A DNA stretch of 10,630 nt, taken from Beroe ovata. Lineage: Eukaryota > Ctenophora > Nuda > Beroida > Beroidae. A program made the translations under genes and the position numbers. Of the stretch, positions 1 to 6,714 are shown piece by piece (position 1 is the first letter of the stretch; each line of letters starts with the position of its first letter). The notes beneath the pieces are model-generated. The model had not been told where the DNA came from, did not search any database, and saw nothing but the letters and a program-made list of their open reading frames with translations. The stretch is from assembly GCA_946803715.1 (NCBI GenBank), contig CAMPET010000243.1:81043-91672 (forward strand). Direction: 5' to 3'.

Positions 1-102
1 GTGAGTTATACCACCCTACTCGTGAGTTATACCACCCTACTCGTGAGTTATACCACCCTACTCGTGAGTTATACCACCCTACTCGGGAGTTATACTACGC
101 TC
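1..102. repeat. 21-bp minisatellite containing GTGAGT
   Basis: Four exact units of gtgagttataccaccctac plus tc, and a degenerate fifth, fill the intron end up to the exon 1 acceptor. Each unit contains GTGAGT, a textbook donor hexamer. The same array recurs at 517-605. Confidence 0.95.
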
Positions 103-118
103 ATGTCTGCTGTCTCAG

Positions 119-203
119 GGACGTTAGTGAAGACGATGGTAAGCACTCTGACAAGTGGGGACTGAGGAATCTTATCCCTGTTTTAGTAGTGGAAGTGCAG
201 AAG
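119..203 (+). CDS. BLTP1: BLTP1 exon 1, first copy
   Basis: The acceptor is ctgtctcag and the donor is AAG|gtaaag. The exon opens with one base that completes a codon from an exon outside the window and ends on a whole codon. It encodes an acidic linker (DVSEDDGKHSDK) followed by WGLRNLIPVLVVEVQK, a beta strand matching the conserved W.SLIPVIKV segment of animal BLTP1. Exon 615-699 is a near-identical second copy. At 85 nt, splicing both copies in would break the frame, so only one can be used per transcript. Confidence 0.8.
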
Positions 204-515
204 GTAAAGAGACACAAATGTCGAAAGTGTTAATTAATTAGGATTCGCTTTAGCGAATAGCAACAAGATGCTTGCTTTGAGTGTATTACATTTTCAAACT
301 ATACCATGAATGGTCTCAAAGACGTTCTTGTAACAGCAACATTGTAGCTAGGTATGTATGTAGGTAGGTACCTAGGTATGGCATACACCATACAGTTGTG
401 TGCTAATCTATTCAAACTAGCTCAATCCCATCTGATATCATTGTCGAGTGTATACTGTATACATTATACAATGTCGCGTGTATACTGTATACATTATACA
501 ATGTCGCGTGTATAC
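204..515. repeat. Intron after exon 1 copy 1, ending in a 30-bp array
   Basis: This is unique-looking intron sequence duplicated at 700 onwards. It includes a small hairpin at about 243-258 (ATTCGC-TTTA-GCGAAT) that copy 2 lacks because of a 5-nt deletion. From 448 it becomes a 30-bp repeat (gtgtatactgtatacattat...) with two full units, cut off in the third by the N at 516. Confidence 0.85.
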
Positions 516-516
516 N

Positions 517-605
517 CCCTACTCGTGAGTTATACCACACTACTCGTGAGTTATACCACCCTACTCGTGAGTTATACCACCCTACTCGTGAGTTATACTA
601 CGCTC
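517..605. repeat. Second copy of the 21-bp GTGAGT minisatellite
   Basis: A partial unit, three full units starting at 525, 546 and 567, and the same degenerate last unit (gtgagttatactacgctc) as in the first copy. It opens immediately after the single N, in mid-unit. Confidence 0.95.
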
Positions 606-614
606 ATGTCTCAG

Positions 615-699
615 GGAGGTTAGTGAAGACGATGGTAAGCACTCTGACAAGTGGGGACTGAGGAATCTTATCCCTGTGTTAGTGGTGGAAGTGCAGAAG
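615..699 (+). CDS. BLTP1: BLTP1 exon 1, second copy
   Basis: This copy matches 119-203 except for three substitutions: GAC to GAG (Asp to Glu) and two synonymous Val changes. The acceptor is atgtctcag and the donor AAG|gtaaat. The end phase fits exon 1176-1265, giving VEVQK|GKFVV across the junction. It could be an alternative, mutually exclusive exon or the second haplotype wrongly placed in tandem by the assembler. The N at 516 between the copies favours the latter. Confidence 0.8.
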
Positions 700-922
700 G
701 TAAATAGACGCAAATGTCGAACGTGTTATTTAATTAGGATTCAGCGAATAGCAACAAGGATGCTTGCTTTGAGTGTATTACATTTTCAAACTATACCATG
801 AATGGTCTCAAAGACGTTCTTGTAACAGCAACATTGTAGCTATTAGGTAGGTATGGCATACGTCATACAGTTGTGTGCTGATCTATTCAATCTAGCTCAT
901 TCTCATCTGATATCATTGCCGA

Positions 923-1147
923 GTGTATACTGTATGCTGTATTCATTATACAGTGTCGCGTGTATACTGTATACATCATACAATGTCGCGTGTATACTGT
1001 ATACATAATACAATGTCGCGTGTATACTGTATACATAATACAATGTCGCGTGTATACTGTATACATTATACAATGTCGCGTGTATACTATATACATTATA
1101 CATTGTTGCGTGTATACTGTATACTGTATACTGTATACAATGTCGCG
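923..1147. repeat. 30-bp GTATAC-rich minisatellite
   Basis: About seven units of about 30 bp (gtgtatactgtatacattat plus acaatgtcgc) starting at 923, 960, 990, 1020, 1050, 1080 and 1110. Units contain the palindrome GTATAC twice, so the array is nearly self-complementary. The unit length is a multiple of three, which creates spurious open frames on both strands. Confidence 0.95.
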
Positions 1148-1175
1148 TATATGATACTGACCCAGTCCTCGGCAG

Positions 1176-1265
1176 GGGAAGTTTGTGGTCGGTAACAACC
1201 TAACTGAGTCAGCTCTGTTTGTGGACATTGAAACTGCTACTGCCATCTACTCTACCCCATCATCG
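1176..1265 (+). CDS. BLTP1: BLTP1 exon 2
   Basis: Acceptor cctcggcag, donor TCG|gtaccg, 90 nt, phase 0 at both ends. It encodes GKFVVGNN, then ALFVDIETATAIYSTPSS. This parallels the animal BLTP1 stretch with a G(R/K)..FGN turn, a hydrophobic strand and a PPSS-type ending. The exon begins just after the 30-bp array ending near 1147. Upstream in-frame stops (1152 and 1158) set the earliest possible start. Confidence 0.85.
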
Positions 1266-1349
1266 GTACCGATAATTGACCTAATTATTGCTAATTGGAT
1301 AATATATTAGTGATATGAACAGTGTAATTTTGTAACATAATTTCATCAG

Positions 1350-1440
1350 AAGAAGCAGCAACTCGACCCATACATGCATATGATAAAGAGTAAAGTGAAC
1401 AAGATACGTATCACACTGCACAAGTCACCTGGCTACAAAG
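1350..1440 (+). CDS. BLTP1: BLTP1 exon 3
   Basis: Acceptor tttcatcag, strong donor AAAG|gtacgt. It starts in phase 0 and leaves one base for the next codon. Only one frame is open. It encodes QLDPYMHMIKSKVNKIRI followed by TLHKSPGYKG, matching the animal L(D).FMHI(V/I)K.K...VR block that ends with a SP.Y.G turn. Confidence 0.88.
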
Positions 1441-1486
1441 GTACGTCTCCTGTAACTCCCCTAACAAGATTCCTAGTTTTCTATAC

Positions 1487-1677
1487 ATTACTCAGGGTGT
1501 GCACTGCTCATTACACAAGGTGTGCACTGCTCAGGGTGTGTGCTACTCATTACTCAGGGTGTGCACTTATCATTACTCAGGGTGTGCACTAATCATTACT
1601 CAGGGTGTGCACTACTCATTACACAGGGTGTGCACTACTCAGGGTGTGCACTACTCAGGGTGTGCACTACTCAGGGC
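1487..1677. repeat. 16/23-bp compound minisatellite with CTCAGG
   Basis: Alternating 16- and 23-bp units built from gtgtgcactactcagg, with or without an inserted cattactca-like block. About ten copies of (ct/ac)cagg give a series of acceptor-like AGs inside the intron between exons 3 and 4. No exon seen here. Confidence 0.9.
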
Positions 1678-1734
1678 TTTCCTCGGCTCACTCTTTGTGC
1701 ACTGTGTAATAATCCACACCTCATATTCACACAG

Positions 1735-1829
1735 GATTACACGAAACACCACCGTCCCAACCCGAGCCAGTTCCCTTGTTACGCTCCAGAGAAGCACGGA
1801 TACAGTACATACAGGATATTCCAGGTAGC
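1735..1829 (+). CDS. BLTP1: BLTP1 exon 4 (3' border uncertain, 1824-1850)
   Basis: Acceptor attcacacag. The two first bases complete the Gly codon left by exon 3. It then reads LHETPPSQPEPVPLL, then ARIQYIQDIPG, resembling the human segment with PP followed by a D.YYYMDEPG-like end. The best-looking donor is CCAG|gtagcg at 1825, but that phase does not fit exon 5. Phase-compatible but weaker donors occur at 1830, 1842 and 1851; 1829 is given as the end. The alternative frame from 1735 (DYTKHHRPNP...) also lacks stops but breaks phase with exon 3. Confidence 0.65.
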
Positions 1830-1929
1830 GTGCATTTACCGGTTATTTTGGTTGCATAGAAATGTTGACCCCGGTTGTCGAACTCCAATAGCGGGCAGCG
1901 GTATTTTGGGAACATTTTGTATTATAAAG

Positions 1930-2490
1930 TGTAGCAATGTGTAACAGCTATTGGTCGTGCAACAATGTGTAACAATGTGTAACTATAGGTCGTGTAACAA
2001 TGCGTAACTATAGGACGTGTAACAATGTGTAACTATAGAGTATAGGTTGTGTTACAATGTGTAACAATATGTGACTAGGACGTGTAACAATGTGTAACTA
2101 TAGGACGTGTAACAATGTGTAACAATGTGTAGAGTATAGGTTGTGTAACAATGTGTAACAGCTATTGGTCGAGTAACAATGTGCAACAATGTGTAACTAT
2201 AGGTCGTGTAACAATGTGTAACAATGTGTAACTATAGGTTGTGTAANACAATGTGTAGCTATAGAGTATAGGTTGTGTAACAATGTGTAACTATAGGTTC
2301 TGTAACAATGTGTAGCTATAGAGTATAGGTTGTGTAACAATGTGTAAGAATGTGTAACTGTAGGACGTGTAACAATGTGGCCCAATGTGTAACTGTAGGT
2401 CGTGTGACAATGTGGCCCAATGTGTAACAATGTGTAACTATAGGTCGTGTAACAATGTGTAACAATGCGTAACTATAGGACGTGTAACAA
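1930..2490. repeat. 25-bp minisatellite filling the intron before exon 5
   Basis: More than 20 variable copies built from gtgtaacaatgtgtaactat plus aggtc run for about 560 bp, with one N at 2247, and stop only 8 bases before the exon 5 acceptor. There are no convincing coding segments, but a very small exon cannot be excluded because exons 4 and 5 do not join cleanly. Confidence 0.93.
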
Positions 2491-2498
2491 GTCTACAG

Positions 2499-2639
2499 AA
2501 AAGTGCTGAAAGCTCGCCCGAGTGGGAAATGACTGTCAAGTTTATGCGGGAAACAGTGATGCACTATGGGCCGTGGCTAGACAGACAGAGAGACATTCTC
2601 TACAAGTTTTTCTACCCTTACGACTATACTGTCGCAGAG
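2499..2639 (+). CDS. BLTP1: BLTP1 exon 5, YGPW.DRQRD block
   Basis: Acceptor gtctacag, directly at the end of the 25-bp array; donor GAG|gttagt; 47 whole codons. The hallmark is HYGPWLDRQRDILYKFFYP followed by YDYTVAE. This is one of the most conserved blocks of animal BLTP1 (YGPWADRQR..LWKFFFP..Y) and the single best piece of evidence for the gene identity. The start could shift if a small exon is missing between exons 4 and 5. Confidence 0.93.
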
Positions 2640-2789
2640 GTTAGTACCTACATACACGATTTAACATCTGGTTTGACGGATTTTTATACTCGCTTGTATC
2701 TCGTTTAGTTTGATGTTCAGCGATAGCCGAGTAGTTTCTATAATCATACAATCATAGAACTATAGAACAGTATATGAAAGCCCAGTGTA

Positions 2790-2809
2790 ACACTATAATG
2801 ATATAGTGT
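2790..2809. repeat. Perfect 8-bp hairpin in the exon 5-6 intron
   Basis: ACACTATA, loop ATGA, TATAGTGT. The left-arm sequence recurs just downstream (cacactataat). The rest of this 215-nt intron holds nothing recognisable. Confidence 0.8.
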
Positions 2810-2854
2810 CACACTATAATGGTGAGCAGTACAATATTGCACTGCAAATTGCAG

Positions 2855-2962
2855 GTGTCAGCGCCACTAAAAGTGGGTGATCTCCGGCGACATCAGCATC
2901 TCAATGTTATCATCGACTTCGAGGCGAACGCTACGCTCATTATCCCCTTTTACAGAGAAGAG
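2855..2962 (+). CDS. BLTP1: BLTP1 exon 6
   Basis: Acceptor aaattgcag, donor GAAGAG|gtttgt, 36 whole codons. It encodes a basic turn (LKVGDLRRHQ), the strand LNVIIDFEANATLIIPF and the end YREE. Alternating hydrophobic residues are typical of the groove-forming beta strands of this family. It aligns with the human strand that follows the DRQRD block. Confidence 0.88.
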
Positions 2963-3105
2963 GTTTGTACATGTATGACTGTATCTTGTATACCTAGTGT
3001 ATTACACTGTAAAATGTGCAGTGTGCATAGGATACAGTGTGTATGCAAGTGTGTCAAAGACAAAGTTTTGTAAAGTGCTCGAACTTTATTAAAAAGGGAG
3101 CGTGT

Positions 3106-3169
3106 CACAAATAAAACACTGTTATTGAGTGGTAAGTAAAGACCACTGAATAACTGTGTTTTATTTGTG
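3106..3169. repeat. 27-bp inverted repeat with 10-nt loop
   Basis: Arms 3106-3132 and 3143-3169 pair at 25 of 27 positions (mismatches 3127/3148 and 3120/3155) around a 10-base loop. It lies in the 399-nt intron between exons 6 and 7, which otherwise has only TGTATAC/TGTGTAC-like simple sequence. It could be a foldback element or an intronic hairpin RNA; no target-site duplication is obvious. Confidence 0.9.
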
Positions 3170-3361
3170 TGGAGGATACAGTGTACAGATACTGCGGATA
3201 CTGTATACTGTGTACTGTGTACTTGTGTACTATTTATCCAGTGTTCTATACTCTTATCTGTAACCTATATCTGTAACCTATATCGTACATGGTTGCTGTA
3301 ATATCGTTAGTATAAGTGCTTGCATCATCAATCACTCTGTATCGTGGTGTTATTTTCCCAG

Positions 3362-3532
3362 ACAACATCCTCCCTGAGTATAGACATTGCTAATGGGAGT
3401 CGGATACTCATGCAAATACCCTGGACAGTCACTCCGCAAGGATTCACCACACAGCTCATGTGTGACCTGTACAAAGTAGAGTGCAAGACCAGCATGGACT
3501 ACAGACCGCTCCTAGAGGCAGAGGAAGTGCAC
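3362..3532 (+). CDS. BLTP1: BLTP1 exon 7
   Basis: Acceptor ttattttcccag, donor CAC|gtgagt, 57 whole codons. It has strands LSIDIANGSRILMQIPW and VTPQGFTTQLMCDLYKVE, then SMDYRPLLEAEEVH. The ending matches the animal (S/T)SM.YR.LLEAE motif, and the spacing to exon 6 matches too. Confidence 0.92.
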
Positions 3533-3553
3533 GTGAGTTATTACGTCACTATG

Positions 3554-3598
3554 GTGGTTACCATGTGTTGTGATACCTAGTGTTACCATGGTAACCAC
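3554..3598. repeat. Perfect 12-bp inverted repeat, exon 7-8 intron
   Basis: Arms gtggttaccatg (3554-3565) and catggtaaccac (3587-3598) pair fully with a 21-nt loop, inside a 102-nt intron. The right arm also sits in a 14-bp palindrome, gttaccatggtaac. Confidence 0.9.
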
Positions 3599-3634
3599 TT
3601 ACCATATTGTCACCACTCACTCACTGTTTCACAG

Positions 3635-3764
3635 GCGATGTTCCAATTCCAATACCCGAGGGTGTGGCATCATAGACAAGTCTGGGAGTGCGACTTCTTC
3701 TCGGTATCCAAACCGACACTGCACTTGGTATTTGACCACGTTGCTTTCATCACTGATCTACTAG
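3635..3764 (+). CDS. BLTP1: BLTP1 exon 8
   Basis: Acceptor ctgtttcacag, donor CTAG|gtgtgt. It starts in phase 0 and leaves one base. It encodes YPRVWHHRQVWECDFFSV, then the strand TLHLVFDHVAFITDLL. It corresponds to the animal YP.IW....WQC....K.T....F....F.TDLI block. The Glu codon is completed by exon 9. Confidence 0.9.
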
Positions 3765-3795
3765 GTGTGTGTTAGGTATCTCGTTATCAAATCAT

Positions 3796-3817
3796 GTTAA
3801 CACCGTTAAGTGTTAAC
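3796..3817. repeat. Perfect 8-bp hairpin, exon 8-9 intron
   Basis: GTTAACAC, loop cgttaa, GTGTTAAC, with a further TTGTTAACA just downstream. It occupies the middle of a 107-nt intron. Confidence 0.85.
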
Positions 3818-3871
3818 AATTTGTTAACATTGGCCTACGACAACACTATATTCATCTGAATATTTTACCAG

Positions 3872-4027
3872 AGGACTGGAGTCCACCTGCACAACCAGAC
3901 CTGCAGAGTTTTATACCCTATGTGTGGAGGTTTGATTTCAAGTTCAGCGATGCTCTCATAGTCCTGCCCGTGTCGCAGCATAATTGGGTAGACTGCATAC
4001 AGAACAAGATCGAGAATTCTGAAACTG
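3872..4027 (+). CDS. BLTP1: BLTP1 exon 9, QHNW.DC block
   Basis: Acceptor attttaccag, donor ACTG|gtgggt. Two bases complete the split codon. It encodes DWSPPAQPDLQSFIPYVW, then FDFKFSDALIVLP and SQHNWVDCIQNKIENSE. It matches the animal DW....PPD..SF.PY.W.F.......NQHNWIDC block. The donor is followed at once by a long GT-rich microsatellite. Confidence 0.93.
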
Positions 4028-4144
4028 GTGGGTGTGTGTGTGTGTGTGTGTGTGAGGGTGTGTGTGTATGTGTGTTTGTGTGTTTGTGTATGTGTGTGTG
4101 TCTGTGTCTGTGTCTGTGTCTCAATCTGCATGTCTGTCTGTGTG
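4028..4144. repeat. (GT)n compound microsatellite
   Basis: Interrupted (GT)n grading into (TGTGTC)n and TCTG repeats begins right at the exon 9 donor and fills most of the 139-nt intron. The open frames across it on both strands are simple-sequence artefacts. Confidence 0.95.
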
Positions 4145-4166
4145 GTGATACTTCAACTCTTTTCAG

Positions 4167-4264
4167 TGTTCTTCGGACTCCACTGTGAAATGTTGGACGT
4201 ACATTTTGAACTACCTTGGACTAACTTCCAGCCCCTTACCACTGAACTACGCTTCGATTTCAAT
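4167..4264 (+). CDS. BLTP1: BLTP1 exon 10
   Basis: Acceptor aactcttttcag, donor AAT|gtaagc. Two bases complete Gly and the exon ends in phase 0. It encodes FFGLHCEMLDVHFELPWTNF followed by PLTTELRFDFN. It is equivalent to the animal strand with a L.I.F.LPFTDF.P......F pattern. Confidence 0.9.
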
Positions 4265-4401
4265 GTAAGCATTACAATATGTTTGTACTCTGTAGTGTTA
4301 AAGGGGCAACTTGTACCGGTGTCGATGCACCAATAACGCAACAATAACGCAACAATGACGCAACAAACGACCATTTGTGTTCTATTGTCACTTTATTTGC
4401 G

Positions 4402-4420
4402 ACAATGTGTGTTACATTGT
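4402..4420. repeat. 7-bp hairpin and a short 12-bp array upstream, exon 10-11 intron
   Basis: ACAATGT, loop gtgtt, ACATTGT. About 70 bases upstream, three units of acaataacgca-like 12-mers run from about 4330 to 4365. Confidence 0.75.
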
Positions 4421-4440
4421 GATGATGACTTGTTACGCAG

Positions 4441-4587
4441 GCAGAAGAGATAGTGGGGTCGATCTGGTTACCCCAGTACCACACACTCCGAGATAGTTTG
4501 AAACAGTTTAACATGGGCAAGATACCAGCCTGGTTAGGCAGAGTAGACAAGACTATGGACGATAGTTCTGTCAAGGAAAAGGGCACG
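4441..4587 (+). CDS. BLTP1: BLTP1 exon 11
   Basis: Acceptor cttgttacgcag, donor ACG|gtgagt, 49 whole codons. It encodes AEEIVGSIWLPQYHTLRDSL, parallel to the human GEDVDL.LFLP.CHP..YSL segment. A Lys-rich, less conserved stretch follows (KIPAWLGRVDKTMDD ... VKEKGT) and is probably a surface loop. Confidence 0.88.
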
Positions 4588-4749
4588 GTGAGTTATTCCT
4601 GTCAGCTTTCCCAATTATCGGCTAAAACCGCTTGATTTAATCCAAAGTGATGTTAGGATTGATGACCTGGCGACTCTTCTAATACAATTATCATATCCCG
4701 ATAATACCTAGTTAAGAATCTACCCTCACCCCCTCCCTCTCTATAACAG

Positions 4750-4923
4750 TTTGCTCACGACCTGGATGGCTGGGAGGAGTGCTGGAGTCTCCAGGATCTG
4801 TTCCTTAGGTTCACATACCTAAGTAACTCAGTGATACCCTACAAAAGACCTGGGTTCAAGAACTCCCTGTCCAGCGAGGAGAAGACAAATCATCTGGGAA
4901 TCGAGGTCACTGAGTTTCAGTCC
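4750..4923 (+). CDS. BLTP1: BLTP1 exon 12 (3' border uncertain)
   Basis: Acceptor ctctataacag, phase 0. It encodes DLDGWEECWSLQDLFLRFTY, matching the animal SGWVECW......L.IDYTW block, then a polar loop and LGIEVTEFQ. Two phase-compatible donors exist, both weak: TCC|gttttg at 4924 and CGG|gtcact at 4942. The second lies at the foot of a perfect hairpin (4943-4966). Reading on reaches a stop at 4975. Confidence 0.8.
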
Positions 4924-4942
4924 GTTTTGTGGCATCACCGGG

Positions 4943-4966
4943 TCACTAATTGCCACCAATTAGTGA
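4943..4966. repeat. Perfect 10-bp hairpin at the exon 12 donor region
   Basis: TCACTAATTG, loop CCAC, CAATTAGTGA. The left arm overlaps the second candidate exon 12 donor at 4942, so folding could hide it. Confidence 0.9.
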
Positions 4967-5061
4967 TCATGTCGTGACGTCAGTTGCTTACAAAGTGACA
5001 AGTTATTGCAATCTGTCACAAGGTCACGTTCGCGCCGTGTACTGACTCTCACACATTGCAG

Positions 5062-5235
5062 GTCATGCTCGGACCCTCAGTGATCAGGCTACACGGCGTA
5101 TTCTTCCGACACCTCTGGTTTTTCAAGGATAACTACTTTGGGTATGATGACAAGTGCACACCACTGGCTGTTCATCTCTACAACCGACCTCCGACCAAGG
5201 CACAGAACACACGGGTCAAGAGACCTTGTGTCGAG
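5062..5235 (+). CDS. BLTP1: BLTP1 exon 13, KDNYFG block
   Basis: Acceptor acacattgcag, donor GAG|gtatac, 58 whole codons. It encodes MLGPSVIRLHGVFFRHLWFF, then KDNYFGYDD, matching the animal ...ITLYG......CIKENYFGEDD pattern. A basic tail (NTRVKRPCVE) follows. Confidence 0.9.
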
Positions 5236-5428
5236 GTATACAATATTATTAACACCAAGCGAAATAGGCGGCAATCGCAATACACTACCTAATACAGCAG
5301 TTTTGACGCCCACTATAAGTGTCTAAATCGATTCTGGCAAAGTAAAGTACTCACAGTGACTGATATTTCAGCAATTCATACCCACAGCTCAAGGTAATAG
5401 CCGATAATTGGTTATATTCGTGTTTCAG

Positions 5429-5548
5429 TACCCAATATACGATCTAGACATCACGTGTAAAGTGATAGTGAAGGACATACTTGGTGAATTTCCGCGACAT
5501 TGTACACAGCAACATGATAGTGCACAGATAAAACTACCATGTGCACAG
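5429..5548 (+). CDS. BLTP1: BLTP1 exon 14
   Basis: Acceptor gtgtttcag, donor ACAG|gtgggt, 40 whole codons. It encodes YDLDITCKVIVKDILGEFPR, then KLPCAQ. It is equivalent to the animal W(D)I.V.V...K..G..P strand that precedes the FLE-type block. It contains four Cys residues when the junction to exon 15 is included; no metal-site pattern is evident. Confidence 0.87.
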
Positions 5549-5760
5549 GTGGGTCTCGTGACTCCTCATTCCAACATCACCACCCACGCCCCATTCCTAT
5601 TATTTCAAGGCCCAACATTCTTCTGTAACCCCACCAGTACCCTTGGACAACCTGTTCCAATGACCCACTTGTGTTCCCCCTAATCCCCATTTCTCCTCCT
5701 ACCCTAACTCCCTAATCCCTGGGATCCCCATAGCCTCACCCTACTCCTCCTCCCTCGCAG

Positions 5761-5947
5761 CTGGACGAGATAGTATTTGAGTTGTGGAAGACACAGCACG
5801 AGGCTAAAATGGAGCTGACGGTCTCCCCCATTACCATTCTGTTCGGAGATGAGTGTAGACGTCCCTCACTGGATAGACACCTAGCTCACGGCTTCCTGCA
5901 GCTACAGGGAGTTAAAGTTCTCATGTGTGGCTTGTACAGTGGAGTAG
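5761..5947 (+). CDS. BLTP1: BLTP1 exon 15
   Basis: The acceptor tccctcgcag follows a long C/T-rich tract; donor GTAG|gtatgt. It encodes LDEIVFELWKTQHEAKMELT, then SPITILFGDE and GFLQLQGVKVLMCGLYSG. It matches the animal L..L.FE......ETMLQL.LSPL.VFV.D block and the GH..LSGLQLRAHAMFS strand. It leaves one base; a (TG)n tract starts right after the donor. Confidence 0.92.

Positions 5948-5948
<1 letters not shown>

Positions 5949-5987
<39 letters not shown>
5949..5987. repeat. (TG)n microsatellite
   Basis: About 18 TG units begin with the exon 15 donor and fill more than half of a 68-nt intron. Confidence 0.95.
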
Positions 5988-6015
5988 ACGGCTCACACGA
6001 GTGTTAATGACCCAG

Positions 6016-6155
6016 GTATAGACAATCCCAAGAATCCGTTTGACTTCCTGGAGTACGGCTTCCTGGTTGAGGTTACAACAGGACCAGTGGTGGGCAAGGT
6101 GACTGTCCCTCATGTACAACAACTCGCTCATTGGCTCGAGATATTTCTCTGGCAG
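6016..6155 (+). CDS. BLTP1: BLTP1 exon 16
   Basis: Acceptor aatgacccag, donor CAG|gtactg. Two bases complete Gly and the exon ends in phase 0. It encodes FDFLEYGFLVEVTTGPVVGK, then VTVPHVQQLAHWLEIFLWQ. It corresponds to the animal (S)LEYAWLIDVQAG.L..KVT.PQL..LLEW...F block. The preceding intron is only 68 nt. Confidence 0.92.
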
Positions 6156-6175
6156 GTACTGTCCTATTCCCCCTA

Positions 6176-6370
6176 GGATGACATGTGGGATGACACGTGT
6201 TTGTGGAATGACACGTGTCGGTGGGATGACACGTGTTTGTGGGATGACACGTGTTTGTGGGATGACATGTGTTTATGGGATGACATGTGTTTGTGGGATG
6301 ACACGTGTTTGTGGGATTACACGTGTTTGTGGAATGACACGTGTTTGTGGGATGACACGTGTTTGTGGAT
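6176..6370. repeat. 18-bp minisatellite with ACACGTGT core
   Basis: About ten units of gggatgacacgtgtttgt start 20 bases after the exon 16 donor. Several units carry catgtg in place of cacgtg, a CpG-to-TpG change. The unit length is a multiple of three, giving false open frames (WDDTCL repeats on plus, CHPTNT on minus). The 559-nt intron has no exon I can support. Confidence 0.95.
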
Positions 6371-6506
6371 GAGTGCACACTGAGCAAAGGGTGCACTCTT
6401 ACGGTGTGCACTCGTTACAGTGTGCATACTCGTTACAGTGTGCACTTTACAGTGTGTAGAGGATGTAGTGGGTGAGCACTGAGCAGTGCACTGTGCAGTG
6501 CACTGG
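6371..6506. repeat. Degenerate GTGCAC-rich repeats
   Basis: About five loose units of gtgtgcactcgttacagt are followed by two copies of the palindrome CAGTGCACTG near 6483-6505. Confidence 0.8.
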
Positions 6507-6516
6507 TTGTCATCCC

Positions 6517-6705
6517 CAACACATCACAACTCGCATCACAACAAATCATCACACATCACAACAAATCATCACACATCACAGCACATCATGACACATCACA
6601 GCACATCATGACACATCACAACGTGCATCATCACACATCCCCAAGACATCACTACACATCCCCAAGACATCACAACACGCATCACAGCACATCACAAATC
6701 ATCAC
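6517..6705. repeat. ACATCACA-rich tandem repeats
   Basis: Sub-blocks of 20-21 bp (catcacaacaaatcatcac, then catcatgacacatcacagca, then catccccaagacatcac) follow each other up to the exon 17 acceptor region. They contain no G-rich or coding sequence. Confidence 0.85.
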
Positions 6706-6714
6706 TCATTCCAG

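Noticed and set aside
887-1246. 119-codon minus-strand open frame with repeated YTRHC-type peptide
   Set aside because: It runs through the 30-bp array; a unit length divisible by three keeps any frame open. Its start also overlaps exon 2 antisense.
1735-1824. Frame reading DYTKHHRPNPSQFP in exon 4
   Set aside because: It looks protein-like, but exon 3 ends in a phase that requires the other frame, and that frame aligns with animal BLTP1 (PP..., ...D.PG).
2197-2430. 77-codon minus-strand frame with THCYTLLHN repeats
   Set aside because: Another reading of the 25-bp array, crossing the N at 2247.
1930-2490. CRISPR-like array
   Set aside because: No conserved repeat separated by unique spacers; units are head-to-tail and degenerate, inside a eukaryotic intron. 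The same applies to the other arrays.
3865-4131. Minus-strand frame rich in Thr-His, and plus-strand Cys-Val runs
   Set aside because: Translation of the (GT)n microsatellite after exon 9; the non-repeat part is antisense to exon 9.
6073-6411. 112-codon minus-strand open frame with NTCHPT repeats, and its plus-strand partner with WDDTCL repeats
   Set aside because: Both follow the 18-bp intronic minisatellite; the real exon 16 lies on the plus strand and overlaps the end of the minus frame.
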